64,000 nt of DNA from Streptomyces sp. TLI_171 (GCF_003610255.1 NZ_RAPS01000001.1:4092001-4156000); one strand, 5' to 3'; counted from the first letter of the stretch, positions 33,257 through 42,673 are shown. A program made the numbers and translations. Notes: generated by a model from the letters alone, not told the origin.

Positions 33257-34333
33257 GTGACCAGCAACGAGACCGGGGCGACCTACGCCGCCGCGGGTGT
33301 CGACATCGAGGCCGGCGACCGCGCCGTCGAGCTGATGAAGCAGTGGGTGAAGAAGAGCAACCGGCCCGAGGTGGTCGGCGGGCTCGGCGGCTTCGCCGGA
33401 CTGTTCGACGCCTCCGCCTTCAAGCGCTACGAGCGCCCGCTGCTGGCCACCGCCACCGACGGCGTGGGCACCAAGGTCGCCATCGCCCAGGCGATGGACA
33501 AGCACGACACCATCGGCCACGACCTGGTCGCCATGGTCGTCGACGACCTGGTGGTGTGCGGCGCCGAGCCGCTGTTCATGACCGACTACATCTGCGTCGG
33601 CAAGGTCGTCCCGGAGCGGGTCGCCGCCATCGTCAAGGGCATCGCCGAGGGCTGCACGCTGGCCGGCTGCGCGCTGGTCGGCGGCGAGACCGCCGAGCAC
33701 CCGGGCCTGCTCGGCCCGGACGACTACGACGTGGCGGGCGCCGGCACCGGCGTGGTCGAGGCCGACGCGCTGCTCGGCCCGGACCGGGTCCGGGCGGGCG
33801 ACGTGGTGATCGCGATGGCCGCCTCCGGCCTGCACTCCAACGGCTACTCGCTGGTCCGGCACGTGCTGCTGAACCAGGCCGGCTGGAGCCTGGACCGCCG
33901 GGTGGAGGAGTTCGGCCGCACCCTCGGCGAGGAGCTGCTGGAACCGACGAGGATCTACTCGCTGGACTGCCTGGCGCTGGCCCGCGCCACCGAGGTCCAC
34001 GCCTTCTCGCACGTCACCGGCGGCGGCCTGGCCGCCAACCTGGCCCGGGTCATCCCGGACCACCTGCACGCCCGCCTGGACCGCGGCACCTGGTCGCCGC
34101 TGCCGGTGTTCCGGACCGTGGCCAAGGTCGGCGCGATGCAGACCCTGGAGATCGAGAAGACCCTGAACATGGGCGTCGGCATGGTCGCCGTGGTCCCGCC
34201 GGAGTCGGTCGACACCGTCCTCGCCGTCCTGGAGGACCGCGACGTGGAGGCCTGGCTGCTGGGCGACGTGGTCGACCGCACCGCCGAGCACGAGGGCGGC
34301 GCGGCGCTGTACAACGCCTACGAGGCGTTCTGA
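33257..34333 (+). CDS. purM: Phosphoribosylformylglycinamidine cyclo-ligase (AIR synthetase)
   Basis: 358 residues from a GTG start (TYAAAGVDIEAGDRAVEL). ATP-dependent closure of the imidazole ring in purine synthesis. Motifs: LLATATDGVGTKVAIAQAMD, HDLVAMVVDDLVVCGAEPLF, CALVGGETAEHPGL and the C-terminal HVTGGGLAANLARVIP. Downstream of purF; terminated by a hairpin at 34350-34377. Confidence 0.97.
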   Translation: MTSNETGATYAAAGVDIEAGDRAVELMKQWVKKSNRPEVVGGLGGFAGLFDASAFKRYERPLLATATDGVGTKVAIAQAMDKHDTIGHDLVAMVVDDLVVCGAEPLFMTDYICVGKVVPERVAAIVKGIAEGCTLAGCALVGGETAEHPGLLGPDDYDVAGAGTGVVEADALLGPDRVRAGDVVIAMAASGLHSNGYSLVRHVLLNQAGWSLDRRVEEFGRTLGEELLEPTRIYSLDCLALARATEVHAFSHVTGGGLAANLARVIPDHLHARLDRGTWSPLPVFRTVAKVGAMQTLEIEKTLNMGVGMVAVVPPESVDTVLAVLEDRDVEAWLLGDVVDRTAEHEGGAALYNAYEAF

Positions 34334-34349
34334 TCCGAGGCAGCGAGAG

Positions 34350-34377
34350 GGGCCCCGCCGCACCTGCGGCGGGGCCC
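34350..34377 (+). terminator. purM terminator
   Basis: Stem GGGCCCCGCCGC with its complement, loop ACCT region, 16 bp after the purM stop. Confidence 0.75.
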
Positions 34378-34460
34378 TTCGCACGACCGGCGCGGCGCGG
34401 GACGCCGAAAACCGGCCCGGCGCTCACGGGGAGCGCTCGGACCGGTCCGGTCGAAGAACG

Positions 34461-34700
34461 TTACGCGCGGCGACGAGCCGGAGGGGTGTCCTCGTCCTCG
34501 TCATCGTCGTCGTTGTACATGTCCGCGTACGCCGCGTAGGGATCGTCCTCGTCGTCGTCCTCGATCGGCTCAGGCTCGATCGCGGTGGACGGAGATACGC
34601 CCAGCTCGTTTGACAGACGGTTTGCGTCGAACCCGCCGCTGTTGTACTTCAGCTCGCGGGCGACCTTCGTCTGCTTGGCCTTGGCCCGGCCGCGCCCCAT
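34461..34700 (-). CDS. DUF3073 family protein
   Basis: 79 residues. A basic N-terminus (MGRGRAKAKQTKVARELKYN) with SGGFDANRLSNELG matches DUF3073, a conserved actinobacterial family. The C-terminal half is strongly acidic (EPIEDDDEDDPYAAYADMYN then a DDDDED run) and ends in RRRA. Probably a disordered nucleic-acid-associated protein; function unknown. It is conserved next to purM in this group. ATG at 34700, GGGGGTCG upstream. Confidence 0.88.
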   Translation of the reverse strand: MGRGRAKAKQTKVARELKYNSGGFDANRLSNELGVSPSTAIEPEPIEDDDEDDPYAAYADMYNDDDDEDEDTPPARRRA

Positions 34701-35025
34701 GGGTCGACCCCCTCAACGGTGGGGCTCACGGCCCCGAGTCTGACACGTGTTGATGATCAGGTCCGGCCTGCCCGAAGTGGGAAACCGTCCCTTGGAGCAT
34801 TAACGGTACCTGTTTCCGCCGCCGGACGGTACGTCGCCGGTGTCACGTGGCGCGCACCCGAGCCCCCCCGAACCAGGTCCGCCCAGGTCAGAGGGGAATT
34901 CCGGGGCTTTCGCAGGCTGTCCGGCGTGTGGCCGGTCCCGTCGTTCCTGCAGAGATTATCCCCCGAAGGAGGCGCGCTATCGCCCGATCGGGGGACGGAC
35001 TGAGAATCCGGTTCCACATCGTGAT
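34701..35025. other. Gene-free interval between DUF3073 and vdh
   Basis: No supportable gene. It probably contains the DUF3073 promoter (an AT-richer patch with CACGTGTTGATGATCAGG around 34745) and an AT-rich phrase GAGATTATCCCC near 34952. Short open frames on either strand lack codon bias and ribosome binding sites. Confidence 0.6.
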
Positions 35026-35056
35026 GCGCGGGGCCGACCGGTCGTCGACCCCGCGC
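35026..35056 (-). terminator. vdh terminator hairpin
   Basis: GCGCGGGG (35026-35033) pairs with CCCCGCGC (35049-35056); the loop contains a second small palindrome CGACCGGTCG. It lies 17 bp past the vdh stop in the leftward transcript. Confidence 0.6.
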
Positions 35057-35072
35057 AGTCGGTCGGTCGCGG

Positions 35073-36215
35073 TCAGCTCCGGCGGGGCGCCGGGAGCAGC
35101 ACCGAGCGCAGCGCGCTGATCTCCCGCATCCGCTTCTCGGCCAGGCGGTCGGCGGCCACCGCGGGCGGGATCCCGTCGACGGCGGCCCGGGTGAAGATCT
35201 CCAGCGTGGTGTCGAAGATCTTCGTGGCCTTGTTCTTGGCGCGGTCGAAGTTGAAGCCCTCGATCTCGTCCGCGACCTGGATCACGCCGCCGGAGTTCAC
35301 CAGGTAGTCGGGCGCGTACAGGATGCCGCGGTCGGCGAGGTCCTTCTCCACGCCCGGGTGGGCGAGCTGGTTGTTGGCCGCGCCGCAGACGATCGAGGTG
35401 CCGGCCGCGCCGAGCGCCGCCACCGTCTCGTCGGTGAGCGCGCCGCCGAGCGCGCACGGGGCGTAGACGTCCAGCGCGGCGGTCAGCAGAGCGGCGGTGT
35501 CGGCCACCACCTCGACCTCCGGGTGGGCGGCCCGGACGCGGTTCACGGCGGCCTCGGAGACGTCCGTGACGACCACGGTGGCGCCGTCCGCGACCAGGTG
35601 GCCGACCAGGTAGTGGCCGACCTTGCCGACGCCCGCCACGCCCACGCGGCGACCGCGCAGGGTGGGCTGGCCCCAGCGGGCCTTCGCGGAGGCGCGCATG
35701 CCCTGGAAGACGCCGAACGCGGTGAGGATGGAGGAGTCGCCGGCGCCGCCGTGCTCGGGCGAGCGGCCGGTGACGAACTCGGTCTCGCGGGCCACCACGT
35801 CCATGTCCTGGACGTAGGTGCCCACGTCGCAGGCGGTGATGTAGCGGCCGCGCAGGGACTGCACGAAGCGCCCGTAGGCGCGCAGCATCGCCTCGTTCTT
35901 GTCCCGGTTCGGGTCGCCGATGATGACGGCCTTGCCGCCGCCGAGGTCGAGCCCGGCGAGGGCGTTCTTGTAGCTCATCCCGCGGGAGAGGTTCAGCGCG
36001 TCCTGCAGCGCCTCCTCCTCGGTCCCGTACGGGAAGAAACGGGTGCCGCCGAGGGCCGGGCCGAGGGCGGTGGAGTGGATGGCGATGATCGCCTTGAGGC
36101 CGGAGGAACGGTCGTGGCAGAGCACGATCTGCTCGTGCCCCTCGCCGTCCTGGCCGGTGCCGAAGATCCGGCTCAGCACGCCTGGTGCGGGGTGCGTGGT
36201 GTGTACGTCGGTCAC
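35073..36215 (-). CDS. vdh: Valine (branched-chain amino acid) dehydrogenase
   Basis: 380 residues from a GTG start at 36215. NAD-dependent oxidative deamination of valine, leucine and isoleucine, feeding branched-chain acyl-CoA precursors for catabolism and polyketides. Glu/Leu/Phe/Val-dehydrogenase family: catalytic Lys in AGLDLGGGKAVIIGDP, substrate-loop TACDVGTYVQDMD, Rossmann GVAGVGKVGHYLVGHL and APCALGGALTD. The C-terminus DYLVNSGGVIQVADE is typical. Upstream in-frame codons are not needed. Next to bldC through one hypothetical gene, as in other Streptomyces. Confidence 0.94.
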   Translation of the reverse strand: MTDVHTTHPAPGVLSRIFGTGQDGEGHEQIVLCHDRSSGLKAIIAIHSTALGPALGGTRFFPYGTEEEALQDALNLSRGMSYKNALAGLDLGGGKAVIIGDPNRDKNEAMLRAYGRFVQSLRGRYITACDVGTYVQDMDVVARETEFVTGRSPEHGGAGDSSILTAFGVFQGMRASAKARWGQPTLRGRRVGVAGVGKVGHYLVGHLVADGATVVVTDVSEAAVNRVRAAHPEVEVVADTAALLTAALDVYAPCALGGALTDETVAALGAAGTSIVCGAANNQLAHPGVEKDLADRGILYAPDYLVNSGGVIQVADEIEGFNFDRAKNKATKIFDTTLEIFTRAAVDGIPPAVAADRLAEKRMREISALRSVLLPAPRRS

Positions 36216-36377
36216 GGTGGTGACTCCAGTAAAGGATGGCCCGCGGCTGTGGTGCGGGCGTCTGGTGGAAGCGTAGCCCCGGGGCCGCCTTCGAATCTGC
36301 CCCCGGACGGCCCCCGGGGCACAACGACCGAAGCCGTCCGCACGACACCCTGACGGCTCCCGCAGGCGCGTGCGACC

Positions 36378-37280
36378 ATGCGGAGCGTGACCGCTCCGCG
36401 CACGACCGTGCTCCCGCCCTACACCGCGCAGCTGCGGGTCTACGAGCCGCTGGCCGCCTACCCCGAACCCGACCGGTCCGCCTGGCAGGCGTACGCCGCC
36501 GCGCACGGCCCCGACGCGCAGGGGCCGGGCCGTCCGGTGACCGGGGCGGCGCTGGCCGAGCAGCGCGGCGCGCTGGCCCGCCTGGCGGCCCTGACGCCCC
36601 GTCCGCTGCCCGACCGGGAGGACGGACGGGCCTACGTGCGGGTGCAGGACGGGGTGACCTACATCTGCCCCTGGACGACCCGGCTGCGCGCCTGGCTGGC
36701 GCTCCAGGAGCTCCCGCGGGCGCTGCCGGCGCACCTGGTGGACACGGTGCTGCCCCCGGCCCTGCGGGCGGCGGCGGAGTCCGACCGGGCGCAGTGGCAG
36801 CAGGACCACCCGGACGCCCGGCCGTGGATCATGACCAGCCGCTGGGAGGTGCCGCTGCGCTGGTTCCTGGCGTTCGGCGAGGAGGACCGCTGCCACCTGC
36901 CGGCCGACACGCCCGCGGACGGCGAACGGCCGGACCCGGCCGCGCTGTTCTACCTGACGCCGATGGTGCAGGCCCGCCGCCGGGTGGCCCGGGCGTACCG
37001 GGTGCTGCGGGAGAAGGCGCCGGACGGGGTGCTGGCGGGCGGCGCGGAGGAGGTGGGGCGCTGGCTGGAGGAGTTCCACCCGCGCTCGCTGGTGGAACTG
37101 GACTACGGCGGCCTGGTGCAGCTGCTGGGCCCGAAGGGGCTGGCGGAGGAGCACTCGGTGGGCGAACTGGCGGCCGGGCTGGCGGCCCTGCGGTCGGGGG
37201 ACACCGAGGAGGCGGTGCGGGTGCACGAGGCGCTGACCGGGCGCTGGCGGCGGGTGCTGGCGCTGCGGCAGTCGTCCTGA
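36378..37280 (+). CDS. Conserved hypothetical protein between vdh and bldC
   Basis: 300 residues, cytoplasmic by composition, no signal or membrane helix. Phrases such as YTAQLRVYEPLAAYPEPDRS, YICPWTTRLRAWLALQELPR and IMTSRWEVPLRWFLAFGEED recur in the Streptomyces family at this position. Rich in Arg, Leu and Ala; the C-terminal third is helical (HSVGELAAGLAALRSGDTEE). No known fold or active-site motif seen. The ATG at 36378 is 162 bp from the divergent vdh start; an in-frame GTG four codons in is an alternative. Confidence 0.8.
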   Translation: MRSVTAPRTTVLPPYTAQLRVYEPLAAYPEPDRSAWQAYAAAHGPDAQGPGRPVTGAALAEQRGALARLAALTPRPLPDREDGRAYVRVQDGVTYICPWTTRLRAWLALQELPRALPAHLVDTVLPPALRAAAESDRAQWQQDHPDARPWIMTSRWEVPLRWFLAFGEEDRCHLPADTPADGERPDPAALFYLTPMVQARRRVARAYRVLREKAPDGVLAGGAEEVGRWLEEFHPRSLVELDYGGLVQLLGPKGLAEEHSVGELAAGLAALRSGDTEEAVRVHEALTGRWRRVLALRQSS

Positions 37281-37373
37281 ACGGGAACGGATCGGGTTGA
37301 CGGATCGTCAGAAAAAAGCCACTGGTCGAATGTCGGTGCGAGGGGGGAGGATGGTCCATACCATTGCTGCGGT

Positions 37374-37395
37374 TTCCGGGACCATGGTCCCGGAA
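37374..37395. promoter_or_regulatory. 22-bp perfect palindrome upstream of bldC
   Basis: TTCCGGGACCA-TGGTCCCGGAA, perfect dyad with no spacer, 362 bp before the bldC ATG in the 476-bp gap after the hypothetical gene. AT-rich TAAAAGCC-like and ACTACTCACCG segments surround it. Could be an operator for bldC, or a terminator of the upstream gene. Confidence 0.5.
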
Positions 37396-37756
37396 CGGGT
37401 CAATACCCATGGAACGTGACACTACTCACCGTTGACGCGAACTCAGACCTATGTGCCAAAATGGGACAACCAACCCAAGCTCGCCCAGGCGTGCCGCACC
37501 GTGACCGGAAGTCACCGTAGAGTGACTGTCCGTTATGGGGTGGTCCGTGGGCTTCCGTCGGTCTTGAACCCGTGAGGGGTCAATTTTGGCGGTTTGGCCG
37601 ATGGGACTGGACGGATGGTGTAGTTGTAGACACCAGGACAAGCCGTTCGTCCTATAACCGACTCGGCCCGTCCCTGCCATTTCGGGCATCGCGGGCCAAG
37701 GTGCAGAATTTGAAGGATAGAACCGCCCTGGTTCGGTTCTCCCGAGGAGGCCGCTC

Positions 37757-37963
37757 ATGACCGCTCGTACCCCTGACGCCGAGCCCCTGCTGACACCGGC
37801 AGAGGTCGCCACGATGTTCCGCGTGGACCCGAAGACCGTGACCCGCTGGGCCAAGGCCGGCAAGCTCACGTCGATCCGGACCCTCGGCGGGCACCGCCGT
37901 TACCGCGAGGCGGAGGTGCGTGCCCTGCTGGCCGGTATTCCGGCCCAGCGCACCGAGGTCTGA
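37757..37963 (+). CDS. bldC: BldC, MerR-like developmental regulator
   Basis: 68 residues, a stand-alone MerR-type winged-helix: LLTPAEVATMFRVDPKTVTR (helix-turn-helix), then the wing GGHRRYREAEVRALLAG. BldC is required to delay development in Streptomyces and binds DNA as asymmetric head-to-tail oligomers on AT-rich direct repeats. It has no effector domain, unlike classical MerR proteins. GAGGAGG lies 7 bp before the ATG. A long upstream region (37281-37756) indicates complex control. Confidence 0.97.
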   Translation: MTARTPDAEPLLTPAEVATMFRVDPKTVTRWAKAGKLTSIRTLGGHRRYREAEVRALLAGIPAQRTEV

Positions 37964-38024
37964 TCCCCAGTCATCCCTGGGCCGCCTCCCCGACTCCGCC
38001 GGGTCGGGGGTGCGCCCGGTAGGT

Positions 38025-38076
38025 CCGAAGGGCCGTTCTCCCCGACTCCGCCGGGCCGGGAGGAACGGCCCTTCGG
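38025..38076 (+). terminator. bldC terminator
   Basis: Arms CCGAAGGGCCGTTC (38025-38038) and its complement (38063-38076), 60 bp past the bldC stop. The loop and the sequence before the hairpin share CTCCCCGACTCCGCCGGG (about 37986 and 38039), a short direct repeat. Confidence 0.75.
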
Positions 38077-38139
38077 CATGTCCGGGGGCGGAATGCGGGA
38101 TTCCCGTTGGGGCGACAGGGGGAGGGGGGCATTACCGGG

Positions 38140-38182
38140 AAAGGCAGTACAATTTTATATATTAAATAAGGGCACTTTGCGG
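38140..38182. other. AT-rich island between bldC and tRNA-Asp
   Basis: About 25 consecutive A/T-dominated bases (core ACAATTTTATATATTAAATA near 38148-38168) in DNA otherwise above 70% GC. No gene, no clear terminator. Could contain a promoter or protein-binding site; AATT-type repeats recall the AT-rich DNA bound by BldC. Confidence 0.5.
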
Positions 38183-38307
38183 CGATGCCGTGGAAGTCGT
38201 GTCTCAAAAGGTGTTCAGTGACGGTGATCACAGCGGCGTTATCTTGTGCCCGGCCCCGGAAACGCGATAGGGCCCGGAACCTTGACGGTTCCGGACCCTC
38301 GCACCTG

Positions 38308-38381
38308 CGATCCCGACGGGACTTGAACCCGCGACCTCCACCTTGACAGGGTGGCGAGCTAACCAACTGCTCCACGGGACC
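38308..38381 (-). tRNA. tRNA-Asp (GTC)
   Basis: 74-nt cloverleaf on the minus strand. Acceptor GGTCCCG pairs with CGGGATC (one G-U), the D arm is GAGCAGTTGGTTAGCTC, the anticodon loop CTGTCAA (GTC) stands on a CCACC/GGTGG stem, and the T arm is GCGGGTTCAAGTCCCGT. The gene is identical to the copy at 53813-53886. No CCA is encoded. Confidence 0.96.
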
Positions 38382-38455
38382 AGTGATCTGATCCTTGCCC
38401 GCCTGCTCTCGCCTGCGAACAAGACAGACTGTACTGCATGGCGACCCCCCAGGTC

Positions 38456-38488
38456 GAACCGGCTCCGGGGCACCTCCGGAGCCGGTTC
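38456..38488 (-). terminator. hrpA terminator
   Basis: 13-bp perfect stem GAACCGGCTCCGG with its complement, 7-base loop, 11 bp past the hrpA stop on the minus strand. Confidence 0.75.
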
Positions 38489-38498
38489 CGGGCGGGTC

Positions 38499-41400
38499 TC
38501 AGAGGGTCGCCGCGGCAGCCTCCATCGCCTTGAGGATGCGCTTCTCCGATACCGGGCTCGGGGTGCCCAGACCCTGTGCGAAGAAGCTCACCCGCAGTTC
38601 CTCGATCATCCAGCGGACCGCCCGGACCTCCGGCGACGGCTCCCGCCCCGCCGGCACCTTCGCCAGCAGCTCCCCGTACGCCTGCTGGACGGCCTGTACC
38701 TTCAGCAGGTTCTGCAGGTCGCGCTGCGGGTGGTTGGGCAGCGCCTCCAGGCGGCGGTCCACCGCGATCAGATAGCGCTTCAGATCGCCCAGCCGCGACC
38801 AGCCGGTGTCGGCGACGAAGCCCGGGTGCACCAGAGAGGCCAGGTGCAGCCGGATGTCGTTCACCGCGGACAGCAGCACCGGGCTGGAGACCGACTTCAG
38901 CCGGGTCGACGCCTTGTGGAAGGCGATCAGCGCCGTCGCGGTCTTCAGGGTGGTGTCCGCCGACAGCTCGTACAGGTCCGCGCGGACCTTGTCGTACAGC
39001 CCGGCGAACGCCTCCGCGTCCCACACCACGCCGCCGTTCAACCCCATCAGACGGTCGGTGGCGGCCGCCACGATGTCCTCGAACAGCGCCGGGACGGAGC
39101 CATGCGGGTTGTACGACAGCGCCAGCTTGGCCTGGTTGCCCAGCCGGCCCTGGATCGACTTGGCCGGGGAGTTGACCTGGAGCATCAGCAGCCGGCGGGT
39201 GCCCGCCCACATCGAACGGGCCTGCGCCTCCGGAGTGTCGAACAGCTTGATGCCGACGCTCGCGCCCTCGTCCACCAACGCCGGGTAGGCGCGCAGCGAG
39301 TGGCCGCGGGAACGCTGCTCGAAGGTGCGCTGCAGGACCGGCAGGTCGGCCGGCCAGGCGGTCAGGCCGGTGCGCTCGATGCCGCGGCCGGAGGCGGCGC
39401 TGGAGAGCGTCTCCGACAACTTCGGCTGCAGCTTGCGGCGCAGCTCCTCCAGGTCCTTGGACTCGGCGAGCTTCCGCTTGCCGTCCACCACCCGGAAGGT
39501 CACCTTCAGGTGCTCCGGGATGCGCTCCTCGTCCCAGGCCTCCGGCGGGATCGGCAGGCCCGACATCCGGTGCAGCACCCGCTCCAGGGTCGGCAGCAGC
39601 GGCTCCTGGCGGTCCGTCAGCTCCCGCATCGCGGCCCGGGCGAAGTCCGGGGCCGGGACGAAGTTGCGGCGGATCGCCTTCGGCAGCGCCCGGATCCAGG
39701 CCGTCACCAGCTCCTCGCGCAGGCCCGGGATCTGCCAGTCGAAGCCCTCCGACACCACCTGGTTCAGCACCGGCAGCGGGATGTGCACCGTCACGCCGTC
39801 CGCGTCGCTGCCCGGCTCGAACTGGTACGTCAGCGGGAAGCGCAGCTTGCCCTGCGGCCAGAAGTCCGGGTAGTCGGCCTCGGTGACCCCGTCCGCGGAG
39901 TCGTTGATCAGCATCGACTTCTCGAAGTTGAGCAGGTCGGGCTGGTCGCGGCGGGTCTTCTTCCACCAGGCGTCGAAGTGCCGGGCGGAGACCACGTCCT
40001 CCGGCAGCCGGGCGTCGTAGAAGTCGAACAGGGTCTGGTCGTCGACCAGGATGTCCCGGCGGCGGGCCCGGTTCTCCAGCTCCTCGACCTCGTCGAGCAG
40101 CTTGCGGTTCTCCGCGAAGAACCGGTGGTGGGTCTCCCAGTCGCCCTCCACCAGCGCGGAGCGGATGAACAGCTCGCGGCACAGCTCGGGCTCGACCCGG
40201 CCGTAGTTGACCTTCCGCTGGGCGACGATCGGCAGGCCGTACAGCGTGACCTTCTCGTACGCCAGCACCGCGCCGGCCTTCTTCTCCCAGTGCGGCTCGC
40301 TGTAGCTGCGCTTGATCAGGTGGGCGGCCAGCGGCTCCACCCACTCCGGCTCGATCTTCGCGTTGATCCGCGCCCACAGCCGGGAGGTCTCCACCAGCTC
40401 GGCCGACATCACCCAGCGCGGCGGCTTCTTGAACAGCCCCGAACCCGGGAACACCGCGAACCTGGCCCCGCGGGCGCCCGCGTACTCGCGCTTCTCCACG
40501 TCGAACAGACCCAGGTGGGAGAGCAGGCCGGAGAGCAGTGCCTGGTGGATCCGGTCCGCGTCCGGCTCCGCGTCGTCATGAGGCTCGTCGATCGTGACCC
40601 CGAGCTGCTTGGCGATGGTCCGCAGCTGGACGTAGACGTCCTGCCACTCCCGTATCCGCAGGTAGTTGAGGAACTCGGACTTGCACATCCGGCGGAACGC
40701 GGACGAGGACAGCTCCTTCTGCTGCTCCCTGACGTAGCGCCACATCGCCAGGTAGGACAGGAAGTCGGAGGTCTCCGAGTGGAAGCGGCGGTGGCGCTCG
40801 TCGGCGGCCTGGCGCTTCTCGGCGGGGCGTTCGCGCGGGTCCTGGATGGACAGCGCGGCGGCGATCACCATCACGTCGCGCACGCAGCCCAGGCGGTCGG
40901 CCTCCAGCACCATGCGGGCCATCCGCGGGTCGACAGGGAGCTGGGCCAGCTTGCGGCCCAGGTCGGTCAGGCGCTTGCGGTGGTCCTTCTCGTTCGGGTC
41001 GAGGGCGCCCAGCTCGTGCAGCAGGCTGACGCCGTCCTTGATGTTGCGGGAGTCCGGCGGGTCGAGGAACGGGAAGGCCGCGATGTCGCCGAGGCCGGCC
41101 GCGGTCATCTGCAGGATCACCGAGGCCAGGTTGGTGCGCAGGATCTCGGCGTCGGTGAACTCGGGGCGGGAGAGGAAGTCCTCCTCCGAGTACAGCCGGA
41201 TGCAGATGCCGTCCGAGGTGCGGCCGCAGCGGCCCTTGCGCTGGTTGGCGCTGGCCTGGCTGATCGCCTCGATCGGCAGCCGCTGCACCTTGGTGCGGTG
41301 GCTGTAGCGGGAGATCCGGGCCGTGCCGGGGTCGATCACGTACTTGATGCCGGGGACGGTCAGCGAGGTCTCGGCGACGTTGGTGGCCAGCACCACCCGG

Positions 41401-42476
41401 CGCTGCGAGGAGCGCTGGAAGACCCGGTGCTGCTCGGCGGAGGAGAGCCGGGCGTAGAGCGGCAGGATCTCGGTGAACCTGAGCTTCAGCTTGGTCAGGG
41501 CGTCGGCGGTGTCGCGGATCTCGCGCTCGCCGGAGAGGAACACAAGGATGTCGCCCGGCCCCTCGGCCTGCAGCTCCTCGACGGCGTCGCAGATCCCCTG
41601 GATCTGGTCGCGGTCGCGGTCGCGGTCCGACTCGTCCTCGTCGGCGTCCTGGTCGGCGTCCTCGACCAGCGGGCGGTAGCGGACCTCGACCGGGTAGGTG
41701 CGGCCGGAGACCTCGATGATCGGGGCGTCGTCGAAGTGCTCGGCGAAGCGCTCCGGGTCGATGGTGGCGGAGGTGATGATCACCTTGAGGTCGGGACGGC
41801 GGGGCAGCAGCTGCTTGAGGTAGCCGAGCAGGAAGTCGATGTTCAGGCTGCGCTCGTGCGCCTCGTCGATGATCAGGGTGTCGTACTGGCGCAGGTCCCG
41901 GTCGGTCTGGATCTCGGCCAGCAGGATGCCGTCGGTCATCAGCTTGACCAGGGTGTCCTGGCCGGCCTGGTCGGTGAACCGGACCTTCCAGCCCACCGCC
42001 GCGCCCAGCGGGGTGTCCAGCTCCTCGGCGACCCGCTCGGCGACCGTGCGGGCGGCGATCCGGCGCGGCTGGGTGTGGCCGATCAGGCCGCGCACGCCGC
42101 GGCCCAGCTCCAGGCAGATCTTCGGGATCTGGGTGGTCTTGCCGGAGCCGGTCTCGCCCGCGACGATCACCACCTGGTGGTCGCGGACGGCGGCCAGGAT
42201 GTCGTCCTTCTTCTGCGCGACCGGCAGTTCCTGCGGATAACGGATCACGGGCACCGCCGCGCGCCGGTCGGCCACCCGCAGCTCGGAGCGGTCGAACTCG
42301 GCCGCCAGCTCGGCCAGGACCTTCTGCCGGGCCTCGTCCGAGCGGACCTTGCGGGTGCCCTCCAGGCGGCGGCCGAGGCGCTGCGCGTCGCGCAGCATCA
42401 GACCGGGCAGCCGGGCGGCCAGCTCCGCGAGCGTGGGGGCGGGCTGCGGGGCTACGGGAGAACTCACTGCGGGCAT
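38499..42476 (-). CDS. hrpA: ATP-dependent RNA helicase HrpA
   Basis: 1325 residues, a full-length DEAH-box HrpA. Walker A GETGSGKTTQIPK (about 107-119), DEAH as LIIDEAHERSLN, motif III ITSATI, and motif VI QRKGRCGRTSDG, then HA2, OB-fold and the long C-terminal DUF3418 domain that distinguishes HrpA from other DEAH helicases. It acts on mRNA, for example rescuing collided ribosomes in E. coli. The start ATG at 42476 is chosen because the 18 upstream residues are low-quality and GAGGG precedes this ATG. Downstream is tRNA-Asp on the same strand. Confidence 0.95.
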   Translation of the reverse strand: MPAVSSPVAPQPAPTLAELAARLPGLMLRDAQRLGRRLEGTRKVRSDEARQKVLAELAAEFDRSELRVADRRAAVPVIRYPQELPVAQKKDDILAAVRDHQVVIVAGETGSGKTTQIPKICLELGRGVRGLIGHTQPRRIAARTVAERVAEELDTPLGAAVGWKVRFTDQAGQDTLVKLMTDGILLAEIQTDRDLRQYDTLIIDEAHERSLNIDFLLGYLKQLLPRRPDLKVIITSATIDPERFAEHFDDAPIIEVSGRTYPVEVRYRPLVEDADQDADEDESDRDRDRDQIQGICDAVEELQAEGPGDILVFLSGEREIRDTADALTKLKLRFTEILPLYARLSSAEQHRVFQRSSQRRVVLATNVAETSLTVPGIKYVIDPGTARISRYSHRTKVQRLPIEAISQASANQRKGRCGRTSDGICIRLYSEEDFLSRPEFTDAEILRTNLASVILQMTAAGLGDIAAFPFLDPPDSRNIKDGVSLLHELGALDPNEKDHRKRLTDLGRKLAQLPVDPRMARMVLEADRLGCVRDVMVIAAALSIQDPRERPAEKRQAADERHRRFHSETSDFLSYLAMWRYVREQQKELSSSAFRRMCKSEFLNYLRIREWQDVYVQLRTIAKQLGVTIDEPHDDAEPDADRIHQALLSGLLSHLGLFDVEKREYAGARGARFAVFPGSGLFKKPPRWVMSAELVETSRLWARINAKIEPEWVEPLAAHLIKRSYSEPHWEKKAGAVLAYEKVTLYGLPIVAQRKVNYGRVEPELCRELFIRSALVEGDWETHHRFFAENRKLLDEVEELENRARRRDILVDDQTLFDFYDARLPEDVVSARHFDAWWKKTRRDQPDLLNFEKSMLINDSADGVTEADYPDFWPQGKLRFPLTYQFEPGSDADGVTVHIPLPVLNQVVSEGFDWQIPGLREELVTAWIRALPKAIRRNFVPAPDFARAAMRELTDRQEPLLPTLERVLHRMSGLPIPPEAWDEERIPEHLKVTFRVVDGKRKLAESKDLEELRRKLQPKLSETLSSAASGRGIERTGLTAWPADLPVLQRTFEQRSRGHSLRAYPALVDEGASVGIKLFDTPEAQARSMWAGTRRLLMLQVNSPAKSIQGRLGNQAKLALSYNPHGSVPALFEDIVAAATDRLMGLNGGVVWDAEAFAGLYDKVRADLYELSADTTLKTATALIAFHKASTRLKSVSSPVLLSAVNDIRLHLASLVHPGFVADTGWSRLGDLKRYLIAVDRRLEALPNHPQRDLQNLLKVQAVQQAYGELLAKVPAGREPSPEVRAVRWMIEELRVSFFAQGLGTPSPVSEKRILKAMEAAAATL

Positions 42477-42673
42477 CCCTCTAGGTTGCAAAAAGACAGG
42501 GCCGGGGCGCACCTCGGTTTTCGAGCACATCCAGTGTCACAGGCCCGGCGGGCGGACCGCGAACAGCCGTTCCGGCGGTCGGCGGCTTTGACGGGCACCC
42601 GCCCGTTTCGCCCGCCGCCCGTACTGGCTAGCCTGGAGGGAACTGGCATACGGGGAAAATCAGGGGGAACGTC

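Noticed and set aside
37426..37869. Minus-strand 147-codon frame overlapping bldC
   Set aside because: Antisense to a certain gene, no RBS, no motif.
37971..38375. Minus-strand 134-codon frame reading out of tRNA-Asp
   Set aside because: Starts inside the tRNA (phrase GGGRGFKSRRDRRC is translated tRNA) and has no family similarity.
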